DNA of 64,000 bases from Lineus longissimus (lineage: Eukaryota > Nemertea > Pilidiophora > Heteronemertea > Lineidae): contig NC_088320.1 of assembly GCF_910592395.1 (NCBI RefSeq), positions 868,001-932,000 of the forward strand, read 5' to 3'. The notes beneath the pieces are model-generated. The model searched no databases and was not told the origin of the DNA. It saw only the letters and a list, made by a program, of their open reading frames with translations. This document shows positions 26,046-39,941 of the stretch, piece by piece (position 1 is the first letter of the stretch; every line of letters begins with the position of its first letter). The position numbers and the translations under genes are program-made.

Positions 26046-26630
26046 TTGGAAGCGAGATATCTTCTGCCTTCCGCCGACTCCAGAACCTGATGCTGAGATT
26101 GTCCCTGTTCACCGAGATACATCAAGCCCACAACGTGAAGCAGATATGGCCCCTTCCAAGATCCACATCTCGATACTGAGATGGCCCCTCTCCTCATCAA
26201 TCGAGAGGTAACCCATTCCACTAATGATGTAAATTAAATTCTATGGACTAATTTACATTTGAATTTCAGTAATTCCTCCCAAGCGGCCGGAGACAATGAA
26301 GTTATACGGCAGGACTCCCATCACGGCCAGGTAGCAATGGCGAAACACAGGAGACAATGTCTTATTATATTGCAATTCAATTTTTATCGGATGTTCGAGT
26401 CACAATCACAAATACAATTGAGGCCCAATCACAGTAGCATACATCAAAATCTCACAAGAGCAAACACAGATGAAGACGTACGGACAACTACCTGTTTCGC
26501 CAACATCCAGACAACAGCCGAAACCTTGAAACAAAATGATCGAGAAGAAGTGTATGAAATAATACGGTCTATGATACAGGATCAGATCAATATCCTGACA
26601 AAATTACGTATCGATTCAAGACTAAAGTAA
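26046..26630 (+). CDS. candidate terminal exons of an unknown gene
   Basis: A plus-strand exon from 26046, after a CTTTTTTTAG acceptor, reads WKRDIFCLPPTPEPDAEIVP and ends at GAGAG|GTAACC (26207) with two bases of a codon. After a 62-base intron ending TTTGAATTTCAG, a second exon starts at 26270 with the one missing base. It stays open to TAA at 26628-26630, ending ETLKQNDREEVYEIIRSMIQ then DQINILTKLRIDSRLK, which is helical and charged. The phases match. No family is recognised, the intron is short, and this may be chance. It lies close to the minus-strand candidate at 25.3-25.9 kb; at most one may be real. Confidence 0.2.
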
Positions 26631-29600
26631 ATGTTGCATTATAATTGATCCGAGCTGAGATGCAACCTGTGTCAGTGAGGTTGGCCTTGGCAAAGACGGA
26701 GCATACCTCTCTTTTGACCAAATCCCAGTTCCTGAAAATATGCTGGATATAGCTTCGTGCCAGATAGGACATAGCCTCACTCAAAGAGGTAGTGCTGGCT
26801 ATAGCTCTGTTCCAGGGAACAGGCCGAAGTTGACTGTCTCTACCATTCTACACCGTTGATCTCATAACAACAACTCGAAACCAAATTCACTTTTCCATGC
26901 TACTTTCCCCACAGCTCAAGAAATTGCATCAAAGAAAGTGATTTAGCCATTCGAAGGTAAATCGCCCATCATTTTGCATCCTTCCATTGTATTTAGTCAT
27001 GCATGCCTCCAAATAGCTGACCAATTATCCTCAAGTGATAGTTGATCAGACCCTAATTAACCTAATTGATCACCTGTCAATCTTAATTAGGTCAACTGAC
27101 TTAATGGATTCTGTGTCCTGACTGTGGATATTTACCCATCCATTTGATTTCCTTCTTCAGGTTTGCTGAGGGATTTCGGTGAAATCAGAATGAAAGAATT
27201 TCCATTTCTGATGTATCTTAAGCCCAGTTTCCCTCTACCATGTTCTATTCTACTAGGTGGCAATGAGGTAGCAGCTATTGATTCCGCTAGGCTGTCATGT
27301 AACTCAGATCATGTAAATGTGGGGCAGTAGATCAATGTGGGGCACTAACTTTTGGAAATCTTAGAAATTTCTTTAGGTACTTTTGGAGGCATGTGGCATC
27401 TTCACGCGAGGATAATCTCCTTCCAACATCCCACGTGTGTGATCCGGGCGATTCAAAGCTCGCGAGGTACGGTGCATTAAAAATGGACGTCACTTCACTG
27501 AAATATGTACGCAGATTATCGATGTGGGATTTCAATGTCGTTGAATTAAGAAAGTTTTAACGAATTCATAACGGCGTTGAAGAAGGTTTGCATGTCTCAT
27601 GGAGCTCATTATGGCATAATCTCCTCGTTAGTCGAGATATTAGCAGCTGAAGTTGAGGTTTTGATACCTTAAGTTTACACGGAACCAAATTAAAGGAGCA
27701 GATCTCTAAATTATTTAGACTACTGGCTCTGGGATGATTCAGGCATAGATGATAATTGGCAAAGTGTTTCTTAGGAAATCTAATTAGATTGAACAAGTAG
27801 AATAATTCGGATGAGGTTGTTTGTAATATACACCATCATCTAAGATATAATTGGATTAAGAAATGAATGTTTGAACATTTCAGATTTGAAAAAGAATGTT
27901 ATTTGCTTTATCGTGTTAATGGTAAAATGGACAGAAGGACCAGCATATACGGTTTAAAGGTTACAACTTCTGCAGCACCAACAGTAGCGACAACTCGTGC
28001 CTTGAAAGTCTCTTGAAGGTTACGCCCTTTTTCAATAATTTCTCATAATTTCTAGCCCGTGTGACAACCAGGTGTAATTGTATTACAATTCCCAGGCCAC
28101 ACCGCCATTACATCATCGCCGACTTTGCAAATTACATAATGACATGATTTAGTTTGGGGATGGTGTAAAAGTAACCCAGGAGTTCCTCCGAAAGTTATAT
28201 AAAGCTGTGCTGACAATGTGTTATGATTGCCGAGGTGATGCCTGGACAAAGGGTTGCAGATTACGGGAGAGGCTGGGGGCAGGGGTGACGCGATTGTCCC
28301 GTGATGAAAGGCCACGGGGTCAGGACACGTGGACATTGTGGCGATAATCTCCCGCCATAGGTATGTGGTCCGTGTCGGCCGCCACAAACAGATTTCACTC
28401 CGATGGAGACCCTGGGAGAATATTTCATGGGGTGGCATGTGATCATAATCTTAGAGAGCCAGCTGCATTAAGGGACACAGCATCGAAACCCCAAACGATT
28501 TTTCCTTTGAGGAAATAATACCCAGTAACCTTTGTTAGTTTGAATAAGACGTCACCTGGTTATGATTTCAAACAATTCGACACTGCTTTATAAATTTGAT
28601 TTTGGGGAGGGACGGAATATTTTCTGTGGTAAATGATTCCGTGGCGCGTGCCTTTTGCTGTCGTCTGATATGAATTGGCCCAATGACCTTGAAGAGACAG
28701 GGCATTTTGAGCTGGCCGATTCTTGTTTCGGATTTAAGAACAGCTTTGCTCAAGACCAAGACTTCACAGATCAGAATTAACACAAATTAGGACCCCAATC
28801 AAGCAAGGTTCTCAGAACTCTAGAAGATTGACATGGCCACCCTCAGACCCATTATGATTTCTCTGTAAATACTGGACGTGTGGTCATTCTTGACCCCCAC
28901 CCCGATGATTGACCCACCCCAGTCATTGCTGACTTCGATGGACTCGTAAGGTTTCCTCATCCTACTGAAGCTATTACTGGATCAGGCCGGAAGCGCCCGG
29001 ACAGGAGACACGCGAACGACATGCCAAAATAGCCATGGGAACGTGGATGACTATTTACGTAACTGAAGGCGAGGTGTCAGCCATATATTTAAGGATTTAC
29101 CAAATTTCAGGCTATTTCTGATTCTTGAGTTCAAGGGAAGGCACCAAAGTCAAGTTTCAGTGGTATTGGTCTTGCATCGCTGCAAAACTCACCGAATTGG
29201 AAAGCAACCCAGTATGTATTCCTGAATGGTAGGACCAAGATATCAAGGACTGATTCGCTTGAAGAACACGGCAGAATCATCTTGGTGTTCCCTGAAAAGC
29301 TCATTCAGTCCCATCAAACTTTCCACATCAAACTCCAACTTGCAAAGACCATAGACCAGAACATTAACTCGAAATGAGCCCAAGTCAGATTGAAGAGAGC
29401 CCAGCTTATGATATGGACTCGTGCATACCTTATGTAACTGAATGAGACAGACCCAAGATATTCCTGGAGGACTCATTTATCAAAGTTATAAAAAGCCGTG
29501 TAGCACCTGGAGTCACATCATACCTCATTAACACCGTCAATGCGCTCGTGACCACCTAAACACCCCCGACGGTGGGCCTTACCCTTGACAGCGGACCTTA

Positions 29601-31088
29601 TATTTATAGGCCAATTACGTTGCGTAAGTCCATGTCAACACCACTCCCCTTGCTATATTTGAGAAATTTTGCAAATATACTCGCGAGTTGACAAGTGGTG
29701 TGACAATGCCGTTTGGCCTGGGGACCTTCTTGGCCCTAGGGTACCCCCAGCAGATCATGTGGATGTTGCTTTGATAGTCGTTCACCCAGATGGTCCTTGA
29801 CATTGCCGGTATCAACTTTGAGAGCGGACAGGAGGTGTGCCGGCCCTTGACCATGTTGACGGGATGACCAGTCCCCTGGAAACGCTAGTCTGGCTCAGGG
29901 CATGGGGGAAATGGTTACAATTAGGAGAGTCTATAGGTTTTTGTCAAACACTTCTGAGCATTAATAGAAGCCAAGAGGCAGGAACCAGGTAGAGCAGCTT
30001 ATATACAAATAGGGGGGCATCACCGTTAACTCGTAACAAAATCAAAGAGGTATTGGCCGCTAACATACGAGACCAGGCCTGGGAGACACTTAGCAAGCGA
30101 GGGCATGATACTGGATGCTTTAGACGAGGAAAACCTTTCTTGTATTGATTCCATCCACAGTACCTCTATCAGTGAGAGTTGAGAGACAGAGAGTTATGAC
30201 TTAATAATGTCAAGGATAATATGAACAAAGGGTCCTGAAACATGCTCAAGAGTGGTTAAGCGATTCCCAACAGGACACAAGGATCGGAGCAGGAAATGCA
30301 CACAAAGAGACCATTGAAGGTATTATCACAAATGCTGACCTTGAAGGAAATGGTTTTATTTTTGTTTCTGTCTTAAAAGGTATCACAACTTGTCCAACAA
30401 CTCCTCAGGAAATTGCTGAACTGAAGAGAAGGAGCCACGGCCCACACTGAGAGGAGAGAAAGAGGAAGGAAAACTTATGACCAGTATAGTTTATGGGAGG
30501 TACCACTATGATTGCGGATGAAAACAATATCTAAGTTAGGGTTTTTACTGAGCTCATGCTGATTCTTACTTTTCCTAGGAATCTTGAGACAATGCCGTTA
30601 AGAAGTGCAAGGTTTAATTGGTATTTTTCATGTCAGTAGCCCAATTAACCTAGTATAACCTAGTATTAAAGACGAAACATGATCCAGTGCTCTCGAGACA
30701 CAACCCTTCCTGGTAATTAGAGGCCTTTGGATCATCATGATCGTGAACCTCTTGGAAGGTTACAACAACATACGTGCCAGGAAATGCTGTGTTCTGCTCA
30801 CTGGAGATTAGGTGGGGGAAGCACTCATAGAGAAGTGGACAGGAAAACCTGTTCTACCTTGATGACTGGTCTCATTCTATTGATTTCTTGCTAAAGTTGA
30901 TGAGAAAGTTGTCTCTATGACACAAAGAACGCCTTCTTTTTCAGCGTTTGCTCTGCATTAAATGGAATATTCCTTATTAGGCGGGTTGAGCATGTTTTTT
31001 GTGTGCCACTACGGTAAGCTCTGACTTCTTGGTCAATTGGCGTTCTGACTCAGTCTTCGGCCAGAGGTAGAGTCCACGCAGGACTTAA
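26631..31088. other. intergenic, no gene recognised
   Basis: No convincing exon. A minus-strand 128-codon frame at 28052-28438 is Pro/His/Thr-rich without a domain. Near 27.05 kb the text CCTAATTAA ... TTAATTAGG forms a small inverted repeat around a CACCTGTCAATC site. Nothing else stands out. Confidence 0.4.
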
Positions 31089-31280
31089 AATTTTTTTTCA
31101 TAAGTTCATAATTCTGAAAAATTTTCAAAGTCAAAAGATTTTTGGGACTGATGATGTTACTTCATTTTGAGCAGAAAAAAAATTTTCAGAAAAAAATATT
31201 TGGACTTAGAAATTTTTTTATCTTTTTCAAAAGTTCAAAATTTTGAAAAATTTTCAGAAAAAAATATTTGCACTTTTGAG
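31089..31280 (-). repeat. dispersed copy of the 4.6-kb AT-rich repeat (reverse)
   Basis: It contains GGGACTGATGATGTTACTTC followed by ATTTTGAGCAG, the reverse complement of the core in the 4605-5219 array, flanked by the same AAATTTTTC and AGTCAAAA runs. It holds about one and a half decayed units. Confidence 0.8.
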
Positions 31281-34200
31281 AATGAACAAGTGTTATGCTC
31301 AGGTCATCGTCGCTGAAGAATTCGAGAGATTGCAACACCTATGGCGGCAGCCATCTTGGATTTTTAACCGGCCACCTACTTTTCGATAGAGTCACCATGG
31401 TAAATTAGACATCAATTTTTGTAAGGGTTAAAGTCAACAATTGAAAAGATCTGAATGATTTTGCGAAATTCGAGTGAATTACCCTGAAATAACACGAGTG
31501 GGAGATCTGCAATTTTCCTGAGGTGAAACCTCTTGATTTCATCCGGCATATCATGTGACCAGCTTCTCATTAATTTGGCGCATGTCTTTATCATGTTTAT
31601 GTGACATTTGATCACGTGGTCTAACTTCCCCAAGAACATTGGTATCCTGTAAAAAGAGTAATACAAAATGATGTTCGTCGGACACTTTAAAGGGAACTGG
31701 TTTCGAAGGATGTTTCTAAGTGTTTTGCCCAGGGCAGTCTGTTGCTCAAGAAGTCATGTTTTTTCGCAGAATTTCAGCAGAACAGAAATTAATAAGTGGG
31801 CGTATATTTTTGAAGATTTCATCCTGATTAATTAGTCATCGATTAGTTTTAATTAGATTTCTTGTGATGCCATCTGTGACCTATAATTATAGAGAACGTC
31901 ACAACACTTTTTTGCAAATGATTTAGACGAATACGCAAATACTTCAAGAAAGATGCTTAATCTTGCAACATTTAAGCAACATTTAGAGAGAAGGGTGTCA
32001 CCAAGTACACGCTTTTGTCAAAATCTATATAGATTACCCTTAGTTCCATCATTGTAAGTGTTACCATCATGCCTGAACTCATCATTTAGGCAAGAAGGGT
32101 GTGAAAATGTCTTGAGCTTTTTTTGTACTTCCTGTGACTGTTTATAAATCAATGACTCAGTCATTACTGCATCTGAATGATTAAAACAGATTCGAAATTG
32201 GTGTGAAAATTTGAAAAATTAGAAAACTTTTCACAGATATTCTTATGCCTGTCTAGACTGATTTTAATAATGCAAGCACATTAGATATTTCTCGAAAAAA
32301 TTATTTTCCTTCTCTCTGCGATGTATTTTTACCCTCAATATCTGAAAGGCGAATGTGCATTACCCAAGAAGTTGAGTCTGATGACCAACCACACGGTTCA
32401 GAATCACCGTTTTACTTTGACAGATGTGTCAAAAGATGGCTACACATTCAAGACAATGATATCGGCCGCCTGAACTGCTAATTACAAAGCGGAGAAAGTT
32501 GTGCAATCAACTCATCACTGGTCGGAGCGCAGTTCATAACGATACGTCACGCGCCAAGAAAGGACGACACGCGTTGTTCCATCAGTGTGCTTCCTTGTAA
32601 TGTTTTCAATTGTCTTCTTATTCTAATGTTCGTTCCACTGAAATAGACCATAATCTTCAGCGCATAAATGTGCATAGATGTATGAAAATTGCACAGACGT
32701 TTCAACAGCTTTGCATGGATTGTCTTAGCTTTGATTGTCTCCCACTTCAAGTCCATTCCACCAGCACTGCCCTGTATCTGTAGTACATCAACACACACAC
32801 TGCTACACAAATCTTATACAAATCTCAGCTGAAACCGATCTCACATTTGCTAATTCAACGCAGTTAATTATGCGATGAATTTGTGCATTTTCAAATATCG
32901 GAAGCGACTTATCGTACCTGGTTTACGCACCTTTTGTGTTGATTGACAGCCAATGTTTTCTTTCGGCGCTGACGACAAAGAACGACATCTGGGCGGACAT
33001 TATGGCAAGGTTCAGAAAACTCTGCTCAAAACAATACCTTAGCGGGAGTGCTTTTAATCAGTTCATCTTGATATGAATGATTTTCATCATTGTAGGCTGG
33101 TGGATCCTTGCTCATTTTTAAACCAAATTTCTAATGGACTGTCTCATGCCTCGAGTCCCAATGAACTGGGCCAACCATGCCAGCATTTCCCTCTGATTCA
33201 GCTTCCATCAAAGAATTATAAATACATGTATTGTGACTCCTGCTGGCATAGTGAGATGCACTTAGCGTTCTGAGTTGCATATTATATCAGATTAAACTAC
33301 ACACTTCCTTCTTTAACATAATATTTCACTTTGAATTCACAACAAAGTACAAAAGAGAACACAGCTAAACTGATAGAGTTGCTGTCAAACTCACAATTCA
33401 GGGAACATAAGTCAGAAAACTCGATTAGAATTAGTGATGAAATGGTATAGAAGTCAATCTTTTTTCAATGATATGCTGACGGATTAGGGTGTGAAGGGTT
33501 AACTAGAAAGACAACGGCAGCAATTTGCTGCAGCCCATTTGCTGCTCGTCCCGTGCACCATTCCCAGCCAGCAAACTACCGTTAAGATTCTATCACCTTC
33601 ACCCATCCAATTAAGCAGGGCAAAAACACGGAAACCTTCTCCGATTAATTACTCGGAACAATAAAGGTGTTATCATCAATATAAATGAGGAGTGAGCACC
33701 TTGAATTGGATCGTTTCAATGGCCGTTTTGTCACTGCCGTGCAGGGGTGTCTTAGACGACAAGAACAATCGTGGAGCAGCGCCTTTACTCCGCAAGAACA
33801 GTCGCACAATCTCAGTTATTTCTGGATTATTCATGCAGGACGATTATTTATCCCAGGTGCTTGCCAATATTTATGGGATGTCCGTTTTATTGGCTCGTAA
33901 ATATCTATGGTGTCCCGTTAGGTGTGTTGTGATTGTCTTGGCGTTGCTACCGGCATACTACTCGCAGCATCGTGACCCATCAGGTACAGATACGCCATTG
34001 TCTTCCTGTCGCCGTATCAATCAAAGGGACGCTACATTAATATCACATGATGGGATGGCGATCGTGGTCACTTTGTGATAAAGAGGCTCGTGAGGTTTTC
34101 AAGGCGCTCTTACCTACAGTGGTGAGATGAAGGAAGATTGACAAGATGTTGTGTGGGCTCTCAATGTTCTGCGACCATCAGGGATGAACGCATCACCTCA

Positions 34201-35866
34201 GGAAAAAGGGAGCCCCTGGCACTTTTATCTAAAATCAAAGTCAATTGGAAGATATTTTCTGAGTTAACCTAGAGATGTCAATCTAACTGAATCCTTCAAA
34301 TTCTATCTTTTTCTTTTCTAACACACAAACATCTGTCCTCAAAAATTAGCAAAAATAAATAATTACTCCACTCTTGCAATAACTGAAATATTCACAACTT
34401 TTCAAAATTTCATTATCAGACGTGAAAATCTCAATTAGTCTGAAAAGTCAAATAAGAAACTTTCCATAAATAAGCAATTGGACGCCATTGAAGAAAAACA
34501 CGAAAATCTTATTTACTGCGTGAGAAATTTGTGAGAAATCAGAATGGAATCTGTCGTGCTGACATGATTCATTCTTCGACGTTATAAAGAATGAAGATAG
34601 TGCAGAATTAGTGAAATTGTCATAATATATTCATCAAACGCAATGACACTACTTGAATGAAAAACATGATTAATTTACTATGCTATTTCAGTTAATATCT
34701 CCAAGTGTCAATCTTGTTACTTTATGGCATATTGTTGGGTATCGCACATATTGCAATTTTGGTCAAAACCAATAGTGACTCATTTATAACTGCTTCCATT
34801 TTTGGCACTTATACTTATTACTCAAGCAGTTGTGGTTGGGACATTGGTAACAGAATGTCCACCACATCAGTCAGGAGACAGATCAGCTTCCTACATTCTC
34901 ATACTCTGCATCCCTTTACCCCTCAGACATCAAAGTCTCACGAAACCCATCTTCAGCACACCAGCAGGGTGTCATCCCTTTGAGATTGTTGGTGGGCTAT
35001 CTTCTCATTCAGTCTCCCTATTCAGGCGGCGTATTGAAAACTAGTTATCTCTTGACAATCTGCTCCTCCTCGGTGGTATATCATAACACAAAAAGGCTCT
35101 TCTTTCTTTGTGCCTGTCCAGGTGCATTTCATATCCCTGCTGTCAGACCCTCTCCTTTTATATCAGACGGAATGAAGGTTTATCTTAACATATAGCAGTA
35201 CAGGCGCTAATGTCATGAAAATGTGGCAATGCAAAAAACTGAACAAATTTTTATGTGAGAAATGTTGTCCTTGGAACTACCCTCACTCGCAAAAATATTC
35301 CCAGATTTTGAAACATTCTACAGCGACCAGAGGCATCGGTCTTGCCATTTCTGTTGTCAAATTACTCTTTTCAGAAGAAAAAACCCCAGAAATCCTCCAA
35401 AAAACAGAAATGTTACGTCACAGAAGAAGATTTTGAACAGACGTTGTCTGAAAATTTCCAAATGTGCAATAAAAACGTCACTTAATGATGAAAGGATCTA
35501 ATTCCTGCTAATACCTCACAAAGGTGACAAGACACTCTCAGGCATGGTAAAATATGAATCAACTCCTGTCATTAAAATCCTCATTATCACTGCAATTATT
35601 TAAACTTTCATTCTGCTGTTTTTCGCTGATAGTACGCTTATCTTACACCAGGGGATTCATCACTAGGTTTTCTTAACACCGGGGAGACGGTGACGTTTAA
35701 AGATTTATACCAAGTTACGATTCGCGTAATTTGCATCCAGGAGTGATCATCACCAATCAAATTTGACTTTTCAAAGATGGTGAGTTTTGTCACTGTAGCG
35801 ACCAAACTTCATTGTATCTTGCATGAGAAGATTTACCCATCAAATATTGGGTTTTCTAAAGTACAA
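31281..35866. other. intergenic, no gene recognised
   Basis: No identifiable gene. At 34705-34860 two overlapping plus frames are hydrophobic (SILLLYGILLGIAHIAILV and LILITQAVVVGTLV), which could be a decayed membrane exon or chance. A perfect TGATTGACAG motif sits at 32940-32949. The remainder is AT-rich and featureless. Confidence 0.4.
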
Positions 35867-35986
35867 TGGGTGATATGAATAAAGACTAGCAAATGCCTTT
35901 ACTCCGGTTTTGTACTGGAAGGCCTAGTGTAAATGTACATGGAGATTTAGATAAAAGCATTTGCTAGTCTTTATTCATATCACCCA
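35867..35986. mobile_element. foldback/MITE-like element, 120 bp
   Basis: The ends are perfect inverted repeats of 30 bases, starting TGGGTGATATGAATAAAGAC and continuing through TAGCAAATGC, with the copy ending in the reverse complement at 35986. Only about 60 bases separate the arms. No coding capacity. This is the typical form of a small non-autonomous DNA transposon; the superfamily cannot be assigned because no clear target duplication is visible. Confidence 0.8.
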
Positions 35987-37610
35987 ATGAGTCAAAACAT
36001 GGTATTTTTTGTGATAATTTTAAAATCTGTCAATGTAAGATTTGTGACTATCGAGCGGTGATGTTTGATCACTGGGTCATCATAACGCAAACACAGTAAT
36101 TGCGTTATTGACTGCATGAGTTCGATCCGATCACAATTAACCATCAGGTGGGCAAACATTTCCCAACCACAGGTGTGAGTGACAGGCAGAGGCCAGGAGA
36201 GATGCTGCATCTTAGATGTGTGGGCTGGAAGGTTATCATGTGATCAGCTATCATCTTAGGGTCTAACGTGGGCACACAGGATGTGGTGCCACCTATTCAT
36301 AAGTAATGAATGGGAAACATCAACAAATCGTCTTGCAAAACAGGGCATTCTGACACTGAAATACCGTATGAGAGGATGGAGAATGCCAGTAGCAGTCAAA
36401 AAAGACATTTTGTCAAATGGTGCCAACCTAGAGAACCTGAAGATAGACTTGGAACACTTCTAGAGGGGCAGGCTGTGTTTATCTCGCAGAAACACTAACC
36501 TTTTACCTCATCCTCCTACAGAGGGCCTTTGACTCATTCCTAAAGAACAGTCAAGTCAAATCCAGTTACTTAAGACACGCCCCAAAGGCCCGATTACCTA
36601 TCACTCACACACTGATCAAACAAAATTTCAGAAAATTCTACATACCTCCAGACATTATAAAACTTCGAAAATTCGGGAACTTCAAAACAAAATCTGAGAT
36701 TAAAATCACTGCGAAAGCGACAATCACGACTAGATTGAAACCGACAACGACATCCTGGCCAGGTAAACTACGTGTTGAACGCAATCAACATGTGTTACCT
36801 ATTCTATTTCATATTGATCTCTAGTGCTCTACCCACCTCTCAAACGTAACACCTGGACTTTCTAAATACGTGAAAGCGTCTGGGAGCTGTGGCACCATAT
36901 TAAATTCATATTCGTCAATATGTGGAAATTATCCACCGTGTGTATTTCAATTGATTTTTATCTCACAATAAAAATCAAAGCCAGCGAATCACCTGGTGGA
37001 TTACAAGGCCTGGTGAGTTTAACCCTTTACTGACAGGATATATTTGACAAAACATCGGAATGTATTCTGAACCAATATTTGATAACAATCATGATATCTG
37101 GAGAGGGAGTTCTTCGTGAGCTATCAAACAAATGGATTGTCAATACGTTGTGACAATTTGTAAATTTCTAAGGCGGGTTGTTTATTCTTGATATCATGAA
37201 AGATCGCTGATTACAAATGAAGTCAACTCCAGCCAAACGTTATCAGTTGGAAAGCTTTGGTGCACAAAACATTTTATAACAGCTTAGAAAACGGAGATCA
37301 CCATGCGCTCAGTGGGTCTAGCAAGATAGAATGAGTATTACAGGGATGTTAGGTCGTTATGGACCAGCAGTAACTTCCGTGCCTATCCACCCAAGGACTG
37401 AGGTGTAACATCTCCGATTCCTCTCACCAAGCACAGATTATCTCAACAGACCCGCAATGGCTGCCCAATACTGATGTACCCGTTCTCAGCGTAGGATTTC
37501 ATTGATACTAGCACTTCAGCGCTCCATTATAGCGGTGCTTCATATGCAAATGGCTAAACAGCTATTAGCATCTTGAACGCGTTCTACTACACTGTACCCT
37601 TACGAAAATG
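35987..37610. other. intergenic, nothing recognised
   Basis: No exon, RNA gene or array. Short overlapping frames near 36.3-36.5 kb are of chance length. Confidence 0.4.
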
Positions 37611-37640
37611 AATCCCAATTCAACATGGTGAATTGGGATT
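37611..37640. repeat. short perfect hairpin
   Basis: AATCCCAATTCA at 37611-37622 pairs perfectly with TGAATTGGGATT at 37629-37640 across a 6-base loop, ACATGG. It lies just before a reverse copy of the dispersed AT-rich repeat. It could be the stub of a foldback element. Confidence 0.7.
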
Positions 37641-37664
37641 TACCATGGTGAAGTCAAGCTTTGG

Positions 37665-37830
37665 ACTCAGGATTTTTTTCCGGGTTAGGGTAAGGGGTTA
37701 GCAGAAAAAAAAGTCAAAATTTTGAAAAATTTTCAAAGTCAAAAAGTTTTGGGACTGATGATGTTGGTGATGTTGGTTCATTTTGAGCAGGAAGAAAAAA
37801 AAAAAAGTGAAAAAAATATTCGTAAGGGTA
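37665..37830 (-). repeat. dispersed copy of the 4.6-kb AT-rich repeat (reverse)
   Basis: It holds GGGACTGATGATGTTGGTGA, a short internal duplication, then GGTTCATTTTGAGCAG, preceded by CCGGGTTAGGGTAAGGGGTT. These are reverse complements of segments in the 4605-5219 array. It is the third locus of the family in this window. Confidence 0.85.
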
Positions 37831-39333
37831 CGCGATCGCCATTGACCGGGTGGACTGAGGTAATGTACTCAGCATCATCGAGCCGCCCCTATTTGAGTAC
37901 AATATTTGGGAACCAGTACCGTGATTACGATAGTTAGTAAGTAATAGTTCTTGTCAGTATCATTCTCCGGAATTGTTCTTAACTCCCGATATTCTGTTTT
38001 CAAAATGATACATTAAATCTGACCGTGCAATCTGCTGCCTCATCGTAGAGCGACGTGAAGGCGCGAGATTTATGACTTCACTCGGCCACTTGATCAAGCA
38101 ATTTGTCCAAATTTACATAATTCAGTTTCCGCTTCGTATGTAAAATTAATCAAGATGATTCGTAACTGCCACGACCCCGAATCAGGTTCGTGGAAATGGC
38201 CATCCGTGGTGAGGATAACGCACCGTTTCAAGGTACGCACCAACGGGAAATCATATTAAACACATATAGGTTGAGACCGATAAGGTGTCGTATTCATACC
38301 TGTCCCTAATGATGTACCGGTTATTTGATTAAGATGAGAAATTTCCACGATATTTCTGTATTACGTGTCAGCCTTGTCAGTTTCCACTCCGGCCGTCGCC
38401 GAGAACAATAAGGTGTGACATGGAAGCGATCTCATTTAACGTGGAATGTCTTGTTTTGATTTATGGTCTGCGCAGAATGGGCCGCCATTTTGTGGTGTTT
38501 ACCTGATTACCGTTGCGATTGATCGTCGTGATCATTTACCTGACGCACTGTAAACAGGCTTAATACGGCATCTTACATATCGCTGTGTCATGCTAAATAC
38601 TTTGAGCTGCCCCAGAGGAACTTTAGGCTTGGGATTCTTACTTTCCCCACGTATAGTAGAGGCATTAGAGGAGAGAGTTCTCAGCACTAACTGCTGCCAA
38701 GCACTCAACAAGACCTCAACCACACTCGCATCAATACCAAAAAGCCAGCTACAGAGAATGAAACTGTTTTTACTTTGCACAATTTTTCAATATACTTTGC
38801 CAATAACAGCATGCAACATATCCGTAGTTAAATTACTACCTCGAGCAAGGTTTAATATCAGGAGTTATATGATTAGCACGAGACATTAAGTGCGGATTAC
38901 GGTATGCATTTGATAAATGTACCGTGGAGGATTCGGATAGGCCATTACGCCATCGATAGGGGGGCCAGGTCACAAAATGAAACATTGAATCTAAGTAAAA
39001 CAGTTAATTTAATGAGAACTTTCAGAGTACTATTTCTGTGAATAATTCAAGTACCATTGTACCATTCTTCTTCAGAAATATTCAAACTTATCTGTGGTTT
39101 TCCTACAAATGACTCGTAGCCCACCCCCCGCAAGGAATGGTGGACTCTATATATCTCCTTTACCGTCTGCCTGAACTGGCCACCAGGGAGCAATGCACTT
39201 ACCTACTAGCAAGGTACAACTGCTCTCATCTCTAACCGGTTCGTTACGAGGTCGTCAGGGGATAACTCAAATTGATTGCTAAATTATAAAATGATGTACT
39301 GCACCAAACAGTTTGGGGGCTCTTTTGGCAAAG
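37831..39333. other. intergenic, no gene recognised
   Basis: Short frames only, the longest about 99 codons (38590-38889), without domain character. No repeats were noticed. Confidence 0.4.
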
Positions 39334-39941
39334 TCAGGGGTGCACCAAGTGAAAATGGGAGGAAGTGACAAAATCAAATGTTTGGGTGGCAAGGGGTGCT
39401 TTTTGCAAAGAAGATGGCAAATTTGAAATTGATAAATTGCCAACATTTGCAGGGGACATAATGTTTGTCTTACTCTTGGTCATTAGAGCAAGGAGTGTGC
39501 ATCCTTCAACATCTGTAAAGTCAGCATCCCATTCCTTCTGAAATGGACAGGGATTCAGAATAGTACTGCAAATCCCAGGATATTTCTGAAAGTATCTGAG
39601 CGGACTATTCTCACCACTATCAACCAACTTGAGTTACCGATGTATGCAGCACTTGGTTTTAAATGATAAATAGTACTCAAGAATACATCACAACAACAGA
39701 ATACTCCAACACAAGAGGTTAAGGTATCACATCGATTATATCTTATAACAATCCACCCACTCGAGTCACCGGTGTATGTAACTGGGTGAATAATCCTCAA
39801 ATTCTTCCCAGCATCCTGCCTCCTTGTCTGGTGTGAACCTGTCATCCTTACCATTACAAAGTGTCCATTAAAGTCAGGTGTGTACACCACAAGGAGTTCT
39901 TGAGAAACGCTACACCAGAGGAGACAAACATGGAATGTCAA
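39334..39941 (-). repeat. degenerate tandem module with protein-like periodicity
   Basis: Reading the minus strand, a module of about 110-135 bp recurs with diverged sequence: YTPDFNGHFVMVRMTGSHQT, YTGDSSGWIVIRYNRCDTLT, YIGNSSWLIVVRIVRSDTF and, in another frame, ADFTDVEGCTLLALMTKSKT. The DNA shows the same period (GAGTTACCGATGTATG at about 39631, GAGTCACCGGTGTATG at about 39763). It could be an old minisatellite or a decayed repeat-domain exon. No family is recognised and frame changes argue against an intact gene. Confidence 0.35.

Noticed and set aside
28052-28438. 128-codon minus-strand frame
   Set aside because: Pro/His/Thr-rich with no domain or splice support; within the chance range.
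33692-34078. 128-codon plus-strand frame with hydrophobic part
   Set aside because: No ATG at its start, no homology recognised, no splice signals with matching phase.
34705-35044. Hydrophobic frames that could be transmembrane exons
   Set aside because: The two hydrophobic pieces lie in different frames and neither is bounded by usable splice sites.
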